Below, one piece after another: positions 1 through 6,178 of a stretch of DNA of 12,946 bases (position 1 is its first letter; the number at the start of each line of letters is the position of its first letter). Position numbers and translations under genes: made by a program. The notes beneath the pieces were generated by a model. The model did not search any database. It was not told the DNA's origin and worked only from the letters and a program-made list of their open reading frames with translations. Location of the stretch: positions 1,574 to 14,519 of the forward strand of contig DCUY01000020.1 of NCBI GenBank assembly GCA_002327905.1, read 5' to 3'. The stretch comes from Caldifarciminota bacterium UBA2202 (GTDB lineage: Bacteria; Hydrothermota; 32-111).

Positions 1-17
1 TTTTGATATTTCTCTTG

Positions 18-163
18 CTCATGGCTCATGGCACACGGCCTCTTTGTCTTGCCCATGGCGCACGGTGCGTCTTCGCATGGTGGCATCTTCGCCTTTGTCT
101 TTTCTTGTTTTTTGCTCACGGCTCATGGCACACGGCATACGGTACACGGCTCACGGCTCTTTG
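18..163. repeat. degenerate 7-bp tandem repeat array
   Basis: Heptamers of the form NNCAYGG are stacked head to tail. Three copies lie at 18-38 (CTCATGG, CTCATGG, CACACGG), two at 52-65 (CCCATGG, CGCACGG) and six at 115-156 (CTCACGG, CTCATGG, CACACGG, CATACGG, TACACGG, CTCACGG). The groups are separated by C/T-rich spacers containing CTTTGTC or CTCTTTG. The array starts just beyond the stop of the minus-strand gene ending at 175. Reading frames through it only spell repeated Met-Ala-His-Gly and are not believable genes. The class resembles the heptanucleotide STRR repeats described in filamentous cyanobacteria, but the unit sequence is different and the function is unknown. Confidence 0.85.
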
Positions 164-174
164 TACTCTTCTTC

Positions 175-748
175 TTAAACCCATTCTATATTGTAGATTA
201 TTTCATATTCGCCGTCATCAAGCATCTTTTTGACACTTCATTCATCTTCATATCCTTGCCTCCAGCCATCTCAACGGTTTTCTTGGAGAATCCGTAGCAC
301 GCTCCCGGACGCCAGTCCAAAAACATTTCCGGAAGTTTGATTTAATCTGAGCGGTATTTTTATCAGGCGTCGGAACAGTAACCTCACCGCTTGTGAAAAA
401 CCTGTCCCAAAGCTTCGGATAGTTTTTTAGAACAAAAGAGAGATTTGCCATCCTGAAGAACACTTTATAGAGGGTATTTAAACTCCTGTCTGTTATGTAC
501 GCATACATTTCAGCAGTGCTTGTTATTTTATCTGCATTAAGTTCCCTGCTTAATGCATACACCATCTGCTTAAAAACTTCAAACGGATAATTGCTAAGAC
601 TGAGAAGAGGCGATGTCCACACTTTTGCGCTATCGAAAGAGAACTTGGATATCAATGTCTTCCAAAACTCTTCACCTTGAGTCTTTAGAATATATTCTTT
701 TGCACAGATGAAATTCACTCCTCTGGCTCTTATTTCCTGCTCCATCAT
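175..748 (-). CDS. TIGR02265/V4R-like sensor-domain protein with two C-terminal frameshifts
   Basis: The intact part (748 down to about 341) encodes a helical domain resembling the TIGR02265/DUF2378 family, related to the V4R/heme-NO-binding fold: a YPFEVFKQMVYALSREL block near residue 53, then a NYPKLWDRFFTSGEVTV block. These domains are thought to bind small ligands; the ligand here is unknown. The uninterrupted frame continues to a stop at 248, but its last ~30 residues look unlike the family. Adding one T near 340 opens a frame encoding LPEMFLDWRPGACYGFSKKT and then EMAGGKDMKMNEVSK; adding one A in the A-run at 227-231 continues with MLDDGEYEIIYNIEWV and a stop at 175. This restores the expected W..G.C.G ... 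GGK ... YEI.W ending. Both lesions are one-base losses in short homopolymers, so sequencing error and recent decay are both possible. Start: AGGAGG at 750-755 is 1 base from ATG 748 and 4 from ATG 745, so 745 is likelier. Confidence 0.6.
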
Positions 749-847
749 GCCTCCTTCTGATTATAATTAATTTTACTCCTGCGCTTCGCTATTGCCAATA
801 TATAATACTCGTGCCATAAATGATTTAATTTTATTTGAATATAACTC

Positions 848-876
848 TTGACATAATAATAAGAAAATCATATTAT
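848..876 (+). promoter_or_regulatory. sigma70-type promoter of the response regulator gene (leaderless)
   Basis: TTGACA at 848-853 and TATTAT at 871-876 are separated by exactly 17 bases. Only 6 bases separate the -10 box from the ATG at 883, so transcription should begin at or within a base or two of the start codon. No Shine-Dalgarno sequence is present. The signal also rules out the longer in-frame start at 835, which would lie upstream of the promoter. Confidence 0.75.
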
Positions 877-882
877 ATTCAA

Positions 883-1242
883 ATGGGAAAAACGCAAAAA
901 ATTTTAATTATTGAGGACAATAAGGATATCTGCGAACTTATAGAGATGATATTGTCAGATAAATATGATGTTGAATTCAGAACTGAAATAGAGGATGTTC
1001 TAAAGAATTTTGACATGAGTTCTTATGATCTCGTCATATCCGATTATCTTATAGGCAACAGAAGCGCAGAGGCGATTGTCGAAAAATTTCCAAAGAAAAG
1101 ATATGTAATAATCACCGCACTCTCAACACAGAATCCTCATCTGAAAAAACTTGTGAGTCTTCCTAATATTTCATATATGCAGAAGCCTTTTGAACTGTCG
1201 GATTTCACAAATCTCGTTGATTCCATTATAAATTCAAAATAG
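883..1242 (+). CDS. single-domain response regulator (CheY-like receiver)
   Basis: A 119-residue stand-alone receiver domain with no output domain. The acidic pocket is E11-D12 after the KILII strand, the phospho-acceptor is D54 in YDLVISDYLIG, the switch threonine is T78 in VIITAL, and the conserved lysine is K101 in QKPF. All key residues are present, so it should be phosphorylated by a partner histidine kinase, none of which lies in the window. An upstream in-frame ATG at 835 is rejected because a promoter lies between it and 883. The gene is convergent with pilQ and shares a terminator with it. Single-domain receivers act by protein contact, as in CheY, or as phosphate relays or sinks. 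Proximity to the pil operon makes a role in pilus motility conceivable, but this is only inference. Confidence 0.92.
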   Translation: MGKTQKILIIEDNKDICELIEMILSDKYDVEFRTEIEDVLKNFDMSSYDLVISDYLIGNRSAEAIVEKFPKKRYVIITALSTQNPHLKKLVSLPNISYMQKPFELSDFTNLVDSIINSK

Positions 1243-1262
1243 TCGTATTTATTGCATGAAAT

Positions 1263-1292
1263 AAAAAAGGGGCTTATATAAGCCCCTTTTTT
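1263..1292. terminator. bidirectional intrinsic terminator between response regulator and pilQ
   Basis: A 30-bp perfect palindrome with half-site AAAAAAGGGGCTTAT followed by its exact reverse complement. The GGGGCTTA stem is flanked by A6 on one side and T6 on the other, so RNA from either strand forms a GC-based hairpin followed by a U-run. It starts 20 bases after the response regulator stop and ends 16 bases before the pilQ stop, as expected for a shared terminator of convergent units. Confidence 0.93.
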
Positions 1293-1308
1293 GAGGTACA
1301 ATGAATTT

Positions 1309-2898
1309 CTACTCTATGTCTTTAATGATGTGCGGAGTTATGAAAATAAGAACTTCTTTTTCACTGCTTGTTGAAGCGTCATTCTTGAACAAGTGACCGA
1401 TTATCGGTATTGCCCTTAGAAGCGGCAGTCCGCTTTCATTTCTTGTCTCTTCAGTAAGCATGAATCCGCCCATAACTACTGTCTCTCCGTCAACAACCAT
1501 TTGCACTGTCTTTGCCTGTGTGATATTTATCGTCGGTCCCAAATCTTCATTTGTTACAGTTGAAAGCTCTGCCTCTATTTCAAGTGTTATGTCCTTTGTC
1601 GAATTGACATGCGGCACAACATTCAGAATAGTACCGACAGTGTACTTTGCACTTGTTACAGCTCCGTCAGCTCCTGTTGATGTGATAAAGAACTCCCTTC
1701 CGCCGAGTATCTCTGCAACAGTATTGTTTGTTGCGGTAATTCTCGGATTGGAGACTGTCTTTGATTTTCCCAATGCCTCCATAGCGTCAAGAGTCGCATT
1801 TATCTGGGCAAAATCGCGCAGTGTTCCTATGTTCACAGTTCCGCCTGTTGGAGAGGACTCATTGAGATTGATGCCTCCGACAACCTGTCCGTATCCGACA
1901 TTCTCAAGCGACCATGATATGCCCAAACTCTTTGCATTGGTTTTGTAAATTTCAACCACTTTAACAACTATTTCAACCTGAATGTTCTTCTTATCAAGCT
2001 CTTCTATTATTTTCAAAACTTTATTATGAACATCAAGAATATCCTTCACCACTATTGAATTTGTTCTGTCATCCATAGTGATTATGCCTCTCTTTGATAA
2101 AACCGGCCTCAAAGCGGCCGCCATGACATTCGGCTTCGCAAATTCAAGCTTGTAAACCTTTATATCAAGAGGAAGAGCATCCTGCATTGCAGTTTGTTCT
2201 TTTGAAAATTCCGTGAATGTTCCCACTCTTATCATGTTGGGATATTCATCATAAGTGAGTCCCGCAAGTCTTGCAACCATGTCAAACAGGTCCTTCCAAG
2301 GCACATCCTTGACATGAACTGTGACTTTTCCAGCCACCTGATTGGACATAACAAGATTGACTCCCACATACTCCGCAATTCCTCTGAGAAGAGTCACTAC
2401 ATCCGCATTTTCAACATCAAGTGTGATAAGATATTCGCTCTTGGTGTCAGTGATGCTCCCTGATGTCTCCTTTGATGTCGGAGAATTCAAAGATGCCTTC
2501 CATACAGGCATATCGGATATCGAACTCTTGTCAACAGTTATAACAATATCATTTCCTCTGTACTCTTTTGAATACTGGTATTTGTCGTCGATTTCCACCA
2601 TAATTCTGAGGAAGTTTGTTTCAAAGTCCTTGATTATCTCTATAGATTTTACTCCTGATCCGTTCTCGACCGTATAGAAGCCTCCGGGAAGCCCGTTGTC
2701 AATTGCTATAAGGTCAAAGACTATCACATTTGGAGATGTGATGGAGAAATCAGTGAAATTCGCAACTTTATCAAGAGAAAGTTTAACTTCCGTCTTTCCT
2801 GTAACTGTGCTGACCTCAATGTCATTGAGGAGTCCCAATGCAGAGAGATTCAAAACTGCAAATAGCACCGCGGTTAAAAGAAAAAATCTTCTTAACAT
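1309..2898 (-). CDS. pilQ: type IV pilus secretin PilQ
   Basis: Outer-membrane secretin through which the type IV pilus passes, 529 residues, shorter than the proteobacterial forms of roughly 700. Order of parts: a signal peptide at about 1-22 (MLRRFFLLTAVLFAVLNLSA), one AMIN-type domain at about 25-125 (peptidoglycan contact in known PilQ), a secretin/TonB short N-terminal (STN) domain at about 155-225 (ITLDVENADVVTLLRGIAEY ... GKVTVHVKDVPW), a secretin N domain at about 245-320 containing VYKLEFAKP, and the C-terminal multimerisation domain ending VVMGGFMLTEETRNESGLPLL and FITPHIIKDIE. The start has GAGGT upstream and lies 8 bases after the pilP stop. It is the last gene of the HTH-pilMNOPQ unit and ends at the shared terminator. 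Confidence 0.96.
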   Translation of the reverse strand: MLRRFFLLTAVLFAVLNLSALGLLNDIEVSTVTGKTEVKLSLDKVANFTDFSITSPNVIVFDLIAIDNGLPGGFYTVENGSGVKSIEIIKDFETNFLRIMVEIDDKYQYSKEYRGNDIVITVDKSSISDMPVWKASLNSPTSKETSGSITDTKSEYLITLDVENADVVTLLRGIAEYVGVNLVMSNQVAGKVTVHVKDVPWKDLFDMVARLAGLTYDEYPNMIRVGTFTEFSKEQTAMQDALPLDIKVYKLEFAKPNVMAAALRPVLSKRGIITMDDRTNSIVVKDILDVHNKVLKIIEELDKKNIQVEIVVKVVEIYKTNAKSLGISWSLENVGYGQVVGGINLNESSPTGGTVNIGTLRDFAQINATLDAMEALGKSKTVSNPRITATNNTVAEILGGREFFITSTGADGAVTSAKYTVGTILNVVPHVNSTKDITLEIEAELSTVTNEDLGPTINITQAKTVQMVVDGETVVMGGFMLTEETRNESGLPLLRAIPIIGHLFKNDASTSSEKEVLIFITPHIIKDIE

Positions 2899-2906
2899 TT
2901 ATAACC

Positions 2907-3518
2907 TCACTTTTTGCTCTTTTTAACGATATTTTTATTCATTCGTATGACTTTGTTGCGAACTACGCCGTATTCGTCAAGCTTGAATATTACGGAATCA
3001 GGTTCAACTTTTAGAAGCATTCCGTTCTTTATTTTTTCACCTTCAAAGAACACAAATCCCATTCCGCTCGCATCCTTCAAAAGCGCCACTTTGCCGTTTT
3101 TGCCTTTCAGCATTCCATAGTATGATGCACTTTCAATATCAATGCTCGCCTGTTTGTCTCTCTGCATGTCAAGAACAGAGACGAACGGGTCTCTTTCGTA
3201 TTTTGATTTGTATGCGTATGTCTCCACTACAAAAGGAAGCCCCTTTGTTGAATCGCTCATCAATGAATCCAAAATGCTCATATTTGTATCTGTCTTCTCC
3301 GCAGCTTCAGGCTCTGCTTTCTTCTCCTCATTCTGAGCAAGAAGCATTATCTCGCCTGTATTCACTGTTGGTTCTATCGGTTTATCCTGTTTTGCAACAA
3401 ACAATCCTGTGATTTTCTGTATTGCCGCATTAACAGGATTGCCTTTTGAGCAGGATGGCAATACAAAGAGAATTATCAGTAAAACTGATATTATGATATT
3501 ATTTTTTCTTTTTGTCAT
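2907..3518 (-). CDS. pilP: type IV pilus lipoprotein PilP
   Basis: Inner-membrane lipoprotein linking the PilN/PilO complex to the PilQ secretin, 203 residues with the start chosen here. The N-terminus is MTKRKNNIIISVLLIILF followed by LPSC, a lipobox with acylated Cys23. A Glu/Lys-rich linker spans about residues 45-85. The PilP core begins near YERDPFVSVL, the family hallmark, followed by beta-strands (YYGMLKGKNGKVALL, GFVFFEGEKIKNG). The reading frame extends upstream to 3641, but ATG 3518 has GAGG 9 bases ahead and puts the signal peptide at the N-terminus. It overlaps the end of pilO by 20 bases, suggesting translational coupling. The C-terminus is lysine-rich. Confidence 0.92.
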   Translation of the reverse strand: MTKRKNNIIISVLLIILFVLPSCSKGNPVNAAIQKITGLFVAKQDKPIEPTVNTGEIMLLAQNEEKKAEPEAAEKTDTNMSILDSLMSDSTKGLPFVVETYAYKSKYERDPFVSVLDMQRDKQASIDIESASYYGMLKGKNGKVALLKDASGMGFVFFEGEKIKNGMLLKVEPDSVIFKLDEYGVVRNKVIRMNKNIVKKSKK

Positions 3519-4092
3519 TTTTAACATCCTCTTTTTTAGTTGCCGCTCCGGGACCTTTGTAAAAAGTCGACAAAGAGACAATCGCCTGAATAGTGTATAG
3601 GTTTTCCGATTGTTCCTTAAGCGGTTTAATGGAAATATCATTAACCTTTGCTATACGTTTCTGATTTCCCACATCAGTCAAAAATGCTCCGAGTGAAGCA
3701 TAAGTCGCCTGAATTGTAAATTCCTGATTCACGCTTGCCTGCTCATTTGTCACAGTCATTCCTATAGGATGAATATTCATTATTTTTACATTATTTTTAT
3801 TTGCATAGAGAGTGACTGTATCTATAATCTGTTCAAGAAGTTGTGAATCGGGAAGCATTTTGTTTGCTATCTTCAACTGTCCTTCAAGAACTTTAATTCT
3901 GTCAATGTAATCAGCCATTCTCGTGACGACTTTTCTTGCCTCATTAACCTGCGTATTTACATTGTCGAATTCTCCCTTCAGTGTCGATATCTGGGATGCG
4001 TTCTTTGAAAAGTCAAATTTCCAATAGAGAAAGAGGACTCCGACAAGAACTACTCCTCCGATGATTAATTTCATCAAATTTTTCTTATCCAT
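3499..4092 (-). CDS. pilO: type IV pilus inner-membrane protein PilO
   Basis: Bitopic inner-membrane protein that pairs with PilN, 197 residues from ATG 4092. A short cytoplasmic stretch (MDKKNLMK) is followed by one membrane helix at about 8-25 (LIIGGVVLVGVLFLYWKF), a coiled-coil region at about 30-75, and a periplasmic ferredoxin-like PilO domain (MLPDSQLLEQIIDTVTLYA, then the IHPIGMTV strand). The start at 4092 is preferred over the in-frame ATG at 4122 because AAAGGGGG sits 4 bases upstream and the earlier start would overlap pilN. The C-terminal tail is highly charged (KKEDVKNDKKKK). It sits 10 bases after pilN and overlaps pilP. Confidence 0.93.
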   Translation of the reverse strand: MDKKNLMKLIIGGVVLVGVLFLYWKFDFSKNASQISTLKGEFDNVNTQVNEARKVVTRMADYIDRIKVLEGQLKIANKMLPDSQLLEQIIDTVTLYANKNNVKIMNIHPIGMTVTNEQASVNQEFTIQATYASLGAFLTDVGNQKRIAKVNDISIKPLKEQSENLYTIQAIVSLSTFYKGPGAATKKEDVKNDKKKK

Positions 4093-4102
4093 GCTGCCCC
4101 CT

Positions 4103-4681
4103 TTACTGTTTGAATCCTGCATTTATTTCAAAGGATATTATGTCATATCCGCCTTCCGGCTTATTGACTATATCCTTCAAGACAAATGCATCATAGTAGT
4201 CTGTTTGGTTTTTTAAGTTTGTCATCAGATCCGTTATCATAAGATTTGAGAATGTCTTTCCTTTAATTACCACCTTCTTATTCTTTATGGTCAATTCCTC
4301 TATCCAAAGATAATCAGGCAGGTTTGCAACAAACATATCCAAAACTTTGGCATAGGTGAATTTTCCCACTACGAGCTTCTTTATCGTCTCAATCTTAGAA
4401 TTTATCTCCGCCTCTTTCTGCTTCATTGCATCAACTTTGGCGACCTCTTCTTTAAGCTTTTTGAGCTCTGTCTGCTTCTCATTGATTTTTTTGTTCAACT
4501 GGTTCACTGAACCGACTTGAACAAAGTGAATGATAAACAGAACTATTAAAAGAAGTATGGCGCCTCCGGCTACTGCAAAGAATGCAAAGTTTGTCGGAAA
4601 TTTTATTGAGACTCCGGAAAATCCCATTTCCGGTTTCTTTCGCTTGCGTTCCTCTTCCGGCAGAAGATTTATTTCTATCAT
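4103..4681 (-). CDS. pilN: type IV pilus inner-membrane protein PilN
   Basis: Bitopic inner-membrane protein, 192 residues. The N-terminal INLLP motif at residues 4-8 is the signature that docks into the groove of the PilM ATPase fold. A membrane helix follows at about 32-53 (FFAVAGGAILLLIVLFIIHF), then a long lysine/glutamate-rich coiled coil at about 58-95 (NQLNKKINEKQTELKKLKEE), then a periplasmic ferredoxin-like domain containing MFVANLPDYLWIEELTI. The cytoplasmic segment between the docking motif and the membrane is about 20 residues. It lies 14 bases after pilM and 10 bases before pilO in the standard order. Confidence 0.95.
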   Translation of the reverse strand: MIEINLLPEEERKRKKPEMGFSGVSIKFPTNFAFFAVAGGAILLLIVLFIIHFVQVGSVNQLNKKINEKQTELKKLKEEVAKVDAMKQKEAEINSKIETIKKLVVGKFTYAKVLDMFVANLPDYLWIEELTIKNKKVVIKGKTFSNLMITDLMTNLKNQTDYYDAFVLKDIVNKPEGGYDIISFEINAGFKQ

Positions 4682-4695
4682 TTTTTACCTCTTTG

Positions 4696-5721
4696 TTACG
4701 ACCTTAAGCTCAATCCGATAGACGGCACCAATAAAGGAGACATCTTTTCAATTTCATCAATGGCAAAGAGCCCTTCCTTTATTTTGACATTTTTAAACGG
4801 ATTCATTTTTTCTACTTCAACATCAAATCTCTCTTTGAAGTATTCAATAATTCCCGGAGCATTCGAACCGCCTCCGGAAAGGAATATTTTGTCTATTTTG
4901 TCTCTGTTGGTGAATGGAACAGCTCTTTCAACATTTATGCAGAGTTCGTCATAAAACTGTTCAAGACCCTCTTTCACTTTGTCATCCGCAAGCTCGTCCA
5001 CTTTTTCTCCCTTGAAGACCCTGTCAATCTGATCTTTGGTCGCTCCCGGAATCTTCTGAAGACATGATTTTATTGCAGTGGCGACATCTCTTGTGAAGAG
5101 ATTGTTTGTGCCCTGAATAAAACTTAATATTGTTGTTTCATATCCTATATGCACAAGTCCGTGAACCTCATTCGGCTTCGCCTCATAATTCATTTCATAG
5201 CAATTCTGGATTGTGAATGCAGGAACATCTATCACATACGGATTCAGCTCCATATCTTTAATGAGACCGACGAACGGGAGAAGTATCTCTTTCTTTGCGG
5301 CAACGAGAAGAACATCTATTTTCCCCTCTTCATCGCTCGGTCCGAGAACTTTATAGTCAAGCTGAACATCCTCAATACTGTAAGGAATATTGTTTTCAGC
5401 CTCCTGCTTTATCAAAATAGCCAATTCCGCATCCTTCATCTGGTCCATCTTGAATTTCTTGACAATCACTCCCCTTCCGATAATGGCTGTAGATACATCT
5501 TTCTCTTTAACATCTTTTGATACAAGAAGGTTTTTAACGGAATCTACAAGTTGCAGACGGTCCATTATTTCTCCGTCCGCGATTGCAACATCGGAGAGCT
5601 CTGTGACTCCGTAATCCTTTAGAATAGGATCCCCGCTGGACAAATCAAGAATTGTATACTTTATGAATGAACTTCCAATGTCCAGACCAAGCAAACTTTT
5701 CTTTCTTTTTTTGATACCCAT
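4696..5721 (-). CDS. pilM: type IV pilus assembly ATPase-fold protein PilM
   Basis: Cytoplasmic actin-like (FtsA/MreB fold) protein that binds ATP and the PilN tail, 341 residues from ATG 5721. The phosphate-1 motif LLGLDIGSSFIKYTIL is near residue 10. The adenosine motif FLSGGGSNAPGIIEYF lies in the C-terminal third. SIEDVQLDYKVLG is typical of PilM. The start at 5721 has AAAGGTGG four bases upstream; the in-frame ATG at 5745 would overlap the preceding HTH gene and place this ribosome site inside the gene. With the chosen start there is a 13-base gap to the HTH stop. First pil structural gene of the operon. Confidence 0.95.
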   Translation of the reverse strand: MGIKKRKKSLLGLDIGSSFIKYTILDLSSGDPILKDYGVTELSDVAIADGEIMDRLQLVDSVKNLLVSKDVKEKDVSTAIIGRGVIVKKFKMDQMKDAELAILIKQEAENNIPYSIEDVQLDYKVLGPSDEEGKIDVLLVAAKKEILLPFVGLIKDMELNPYVIDVPAFTIQNCYEMNYEAKPNEVHGLVHIGYETTILSFIQGTNNLFTRDVATAIKSCLQKIPGATKDQIDRVFKGEKVDELADDKVKEGLEQFYDELCINVERAVPFTNRDKIDKIFLSGGGSNAPGIIEYFKERFDVEVEKMNPFKNVKIKEGLFAIDEIEKMSPLLVPSIGLSLRS

Positions 5722-5734
5722 AAAACCACCTTTG

Positions 5735-5920
5735 TTAACCTTCAATAAATTTTTTTATTTCTTTTCCTTCTATATACCATCTCTTGCCTATCTTCTTGCC
5801 TTTAAGAAGCTGATAGCGGAGATGTTTCCTTACTGTCTGTTCTGTGACATTAAGTATCTCAGAGACCTCTAATACATTGTATAGCTTGTTTTCATCTATC
5901 TGTTTTGGTGAAACTGCCAT
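5735..5920 (-). CDS. small helix-turn-helix (excisionase/MerR-like) DNA-binding protein
   Basis: A 61-residue protein consisting almost entirely of an HTH_17-type winged helix: LYNVLEVSEILNVTEQTVRK holds the helix-turn-helix, GKKIGKRWYI the wing, and EIKKFIEG the closing helix. The family includes phage excisionases and small chromosomal regulators; no integrase or other phage gene is nearby. GAGGA four bases before the ATG supports the start. It is the first gene after the promoter at 5984-6012 and lies 13 bases before pilM, so it is probably co-transcribed with pilMNOPQ. Autoregulation of the operon is a reasonable inference, not shown. A 6-bp inverted repeat in its leader (GTATGT 5949-5954, ACATAC 5969-5974) could be an operator. 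Confidence 0.85.
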   Translation of the reverse strand: MAVSPKQIDENKLYNVLEVSEILNVTEQTVRKHLRYQLLKGKKIGKRWYIEGKEIKKFIEG

Positions 5921-5983
5921 AAATTCCTCATGCTTTTTATGTTTTTTTGTATGTTTCTAGTTTTTTATACATACTTGCATATA

Positions 5984-6012
5984 GTTATACACAATTTATC
6001 CACTTATGTCAA
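5984..6012 (-). promoter_or_regulatory. sigma70-type promoter of the HTH-pilMNOPQ operon
   Basis: On the minus strand TTGACA (6012-6007) and TATAAC (5989-5984) are separated by exactly 17 bases. The start of transcription would be near 5977, giving a leader of about 57 bases before the HTH gene. The spacer and -10 box are overlapped by two DnaA-box-like 9-mers (5985-5993 and 5996-6004), so DnaA binding would compete with RNA polymerase. Confidence 0.7.
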
Positions 6013-6171
6013 GAGGCAAATACGATTTTTTTTGAATTTCTTTTTTGCCCATTGTGAATAACTATTTGCCTGTTAGAATGCGGTAAAACACCAATTATAT
6101 CTGTCGATATGAATATGTCTTAGAGAAAAACAGATAAAGGCTCACTTTAAAAGCAGACAAAATGTGGATAA
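5985..6171. other. DnaA-box cluster in AT-rich spacer; possible replication origin
   Basis: Four 9-mers match the DnaA-box consensus TTATNCACA exactly or nearly: TTATACACA at 5985-5993 (+), TTATCCACT at 5996-6004 (+, one mismatch), TGTGAATAA at 6053-6061 (reverse of TTATTCACA) and TGTGGATAA at 6163-6171 (reverse of the perfect TTATCCACA). They fall in the 258-base gene-free stretch 5921-6178, next to T-rich tracts that could serve as an unwinding element. A 9-bp inverted repeat, AGGCAAATA at 6014-6022 and TATTTGCCT at 6063-6071, lies between them. No dnaA or dnaN gene is in the window, so this could be oriC or only a DnaA-responsive promoter. Confidence 0.45.
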
Positions 6172-6178
6172 CTTTTTT

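Noticed and set aside
18..163. CRISPR array
   Set aside because: The units are 7 bp and degenerate, with no 24-40 bp repeats, no regular unique spacers and no cas genes.
3..297. Plus-strand open frames across the left repeat array (repeated Met-Ala-His-Gly)
   Set aside because: They simply translate the 7-bp repeats, lack a ribosome site, and overlap the reverse-strand sensor-domain gene end.
248..345. Programmed frameshifting in the sensor-domain gene
   Set aside because: Two separate shifts would be needed and neither site has a convincing slippery heptamer plus stimulatory structure; sequencing error or decay is simpler.
794..816. Sigma54-type promoter (TGGCAC ... TTGGC on the minus strand)
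   Set aside because: The -24-like TGGCAC is present, but there is no TTGC at the required distance; the TTGGC is too far away and imperfect.
835..882. Longer start for the response regulator at 835
   Set aside because: A well-formed promoter lies between this ATG and 883, and the extra residues precede the normal first beta-strand of a receiver domain.
5735..5920. Phage excisionase and prophage remnant
   Set aside because: The protein resembles excisionases only at the HTH fold; no integrase, attachment-site repeat or other phage gene is nearby, and it is embedded in the pil operon.
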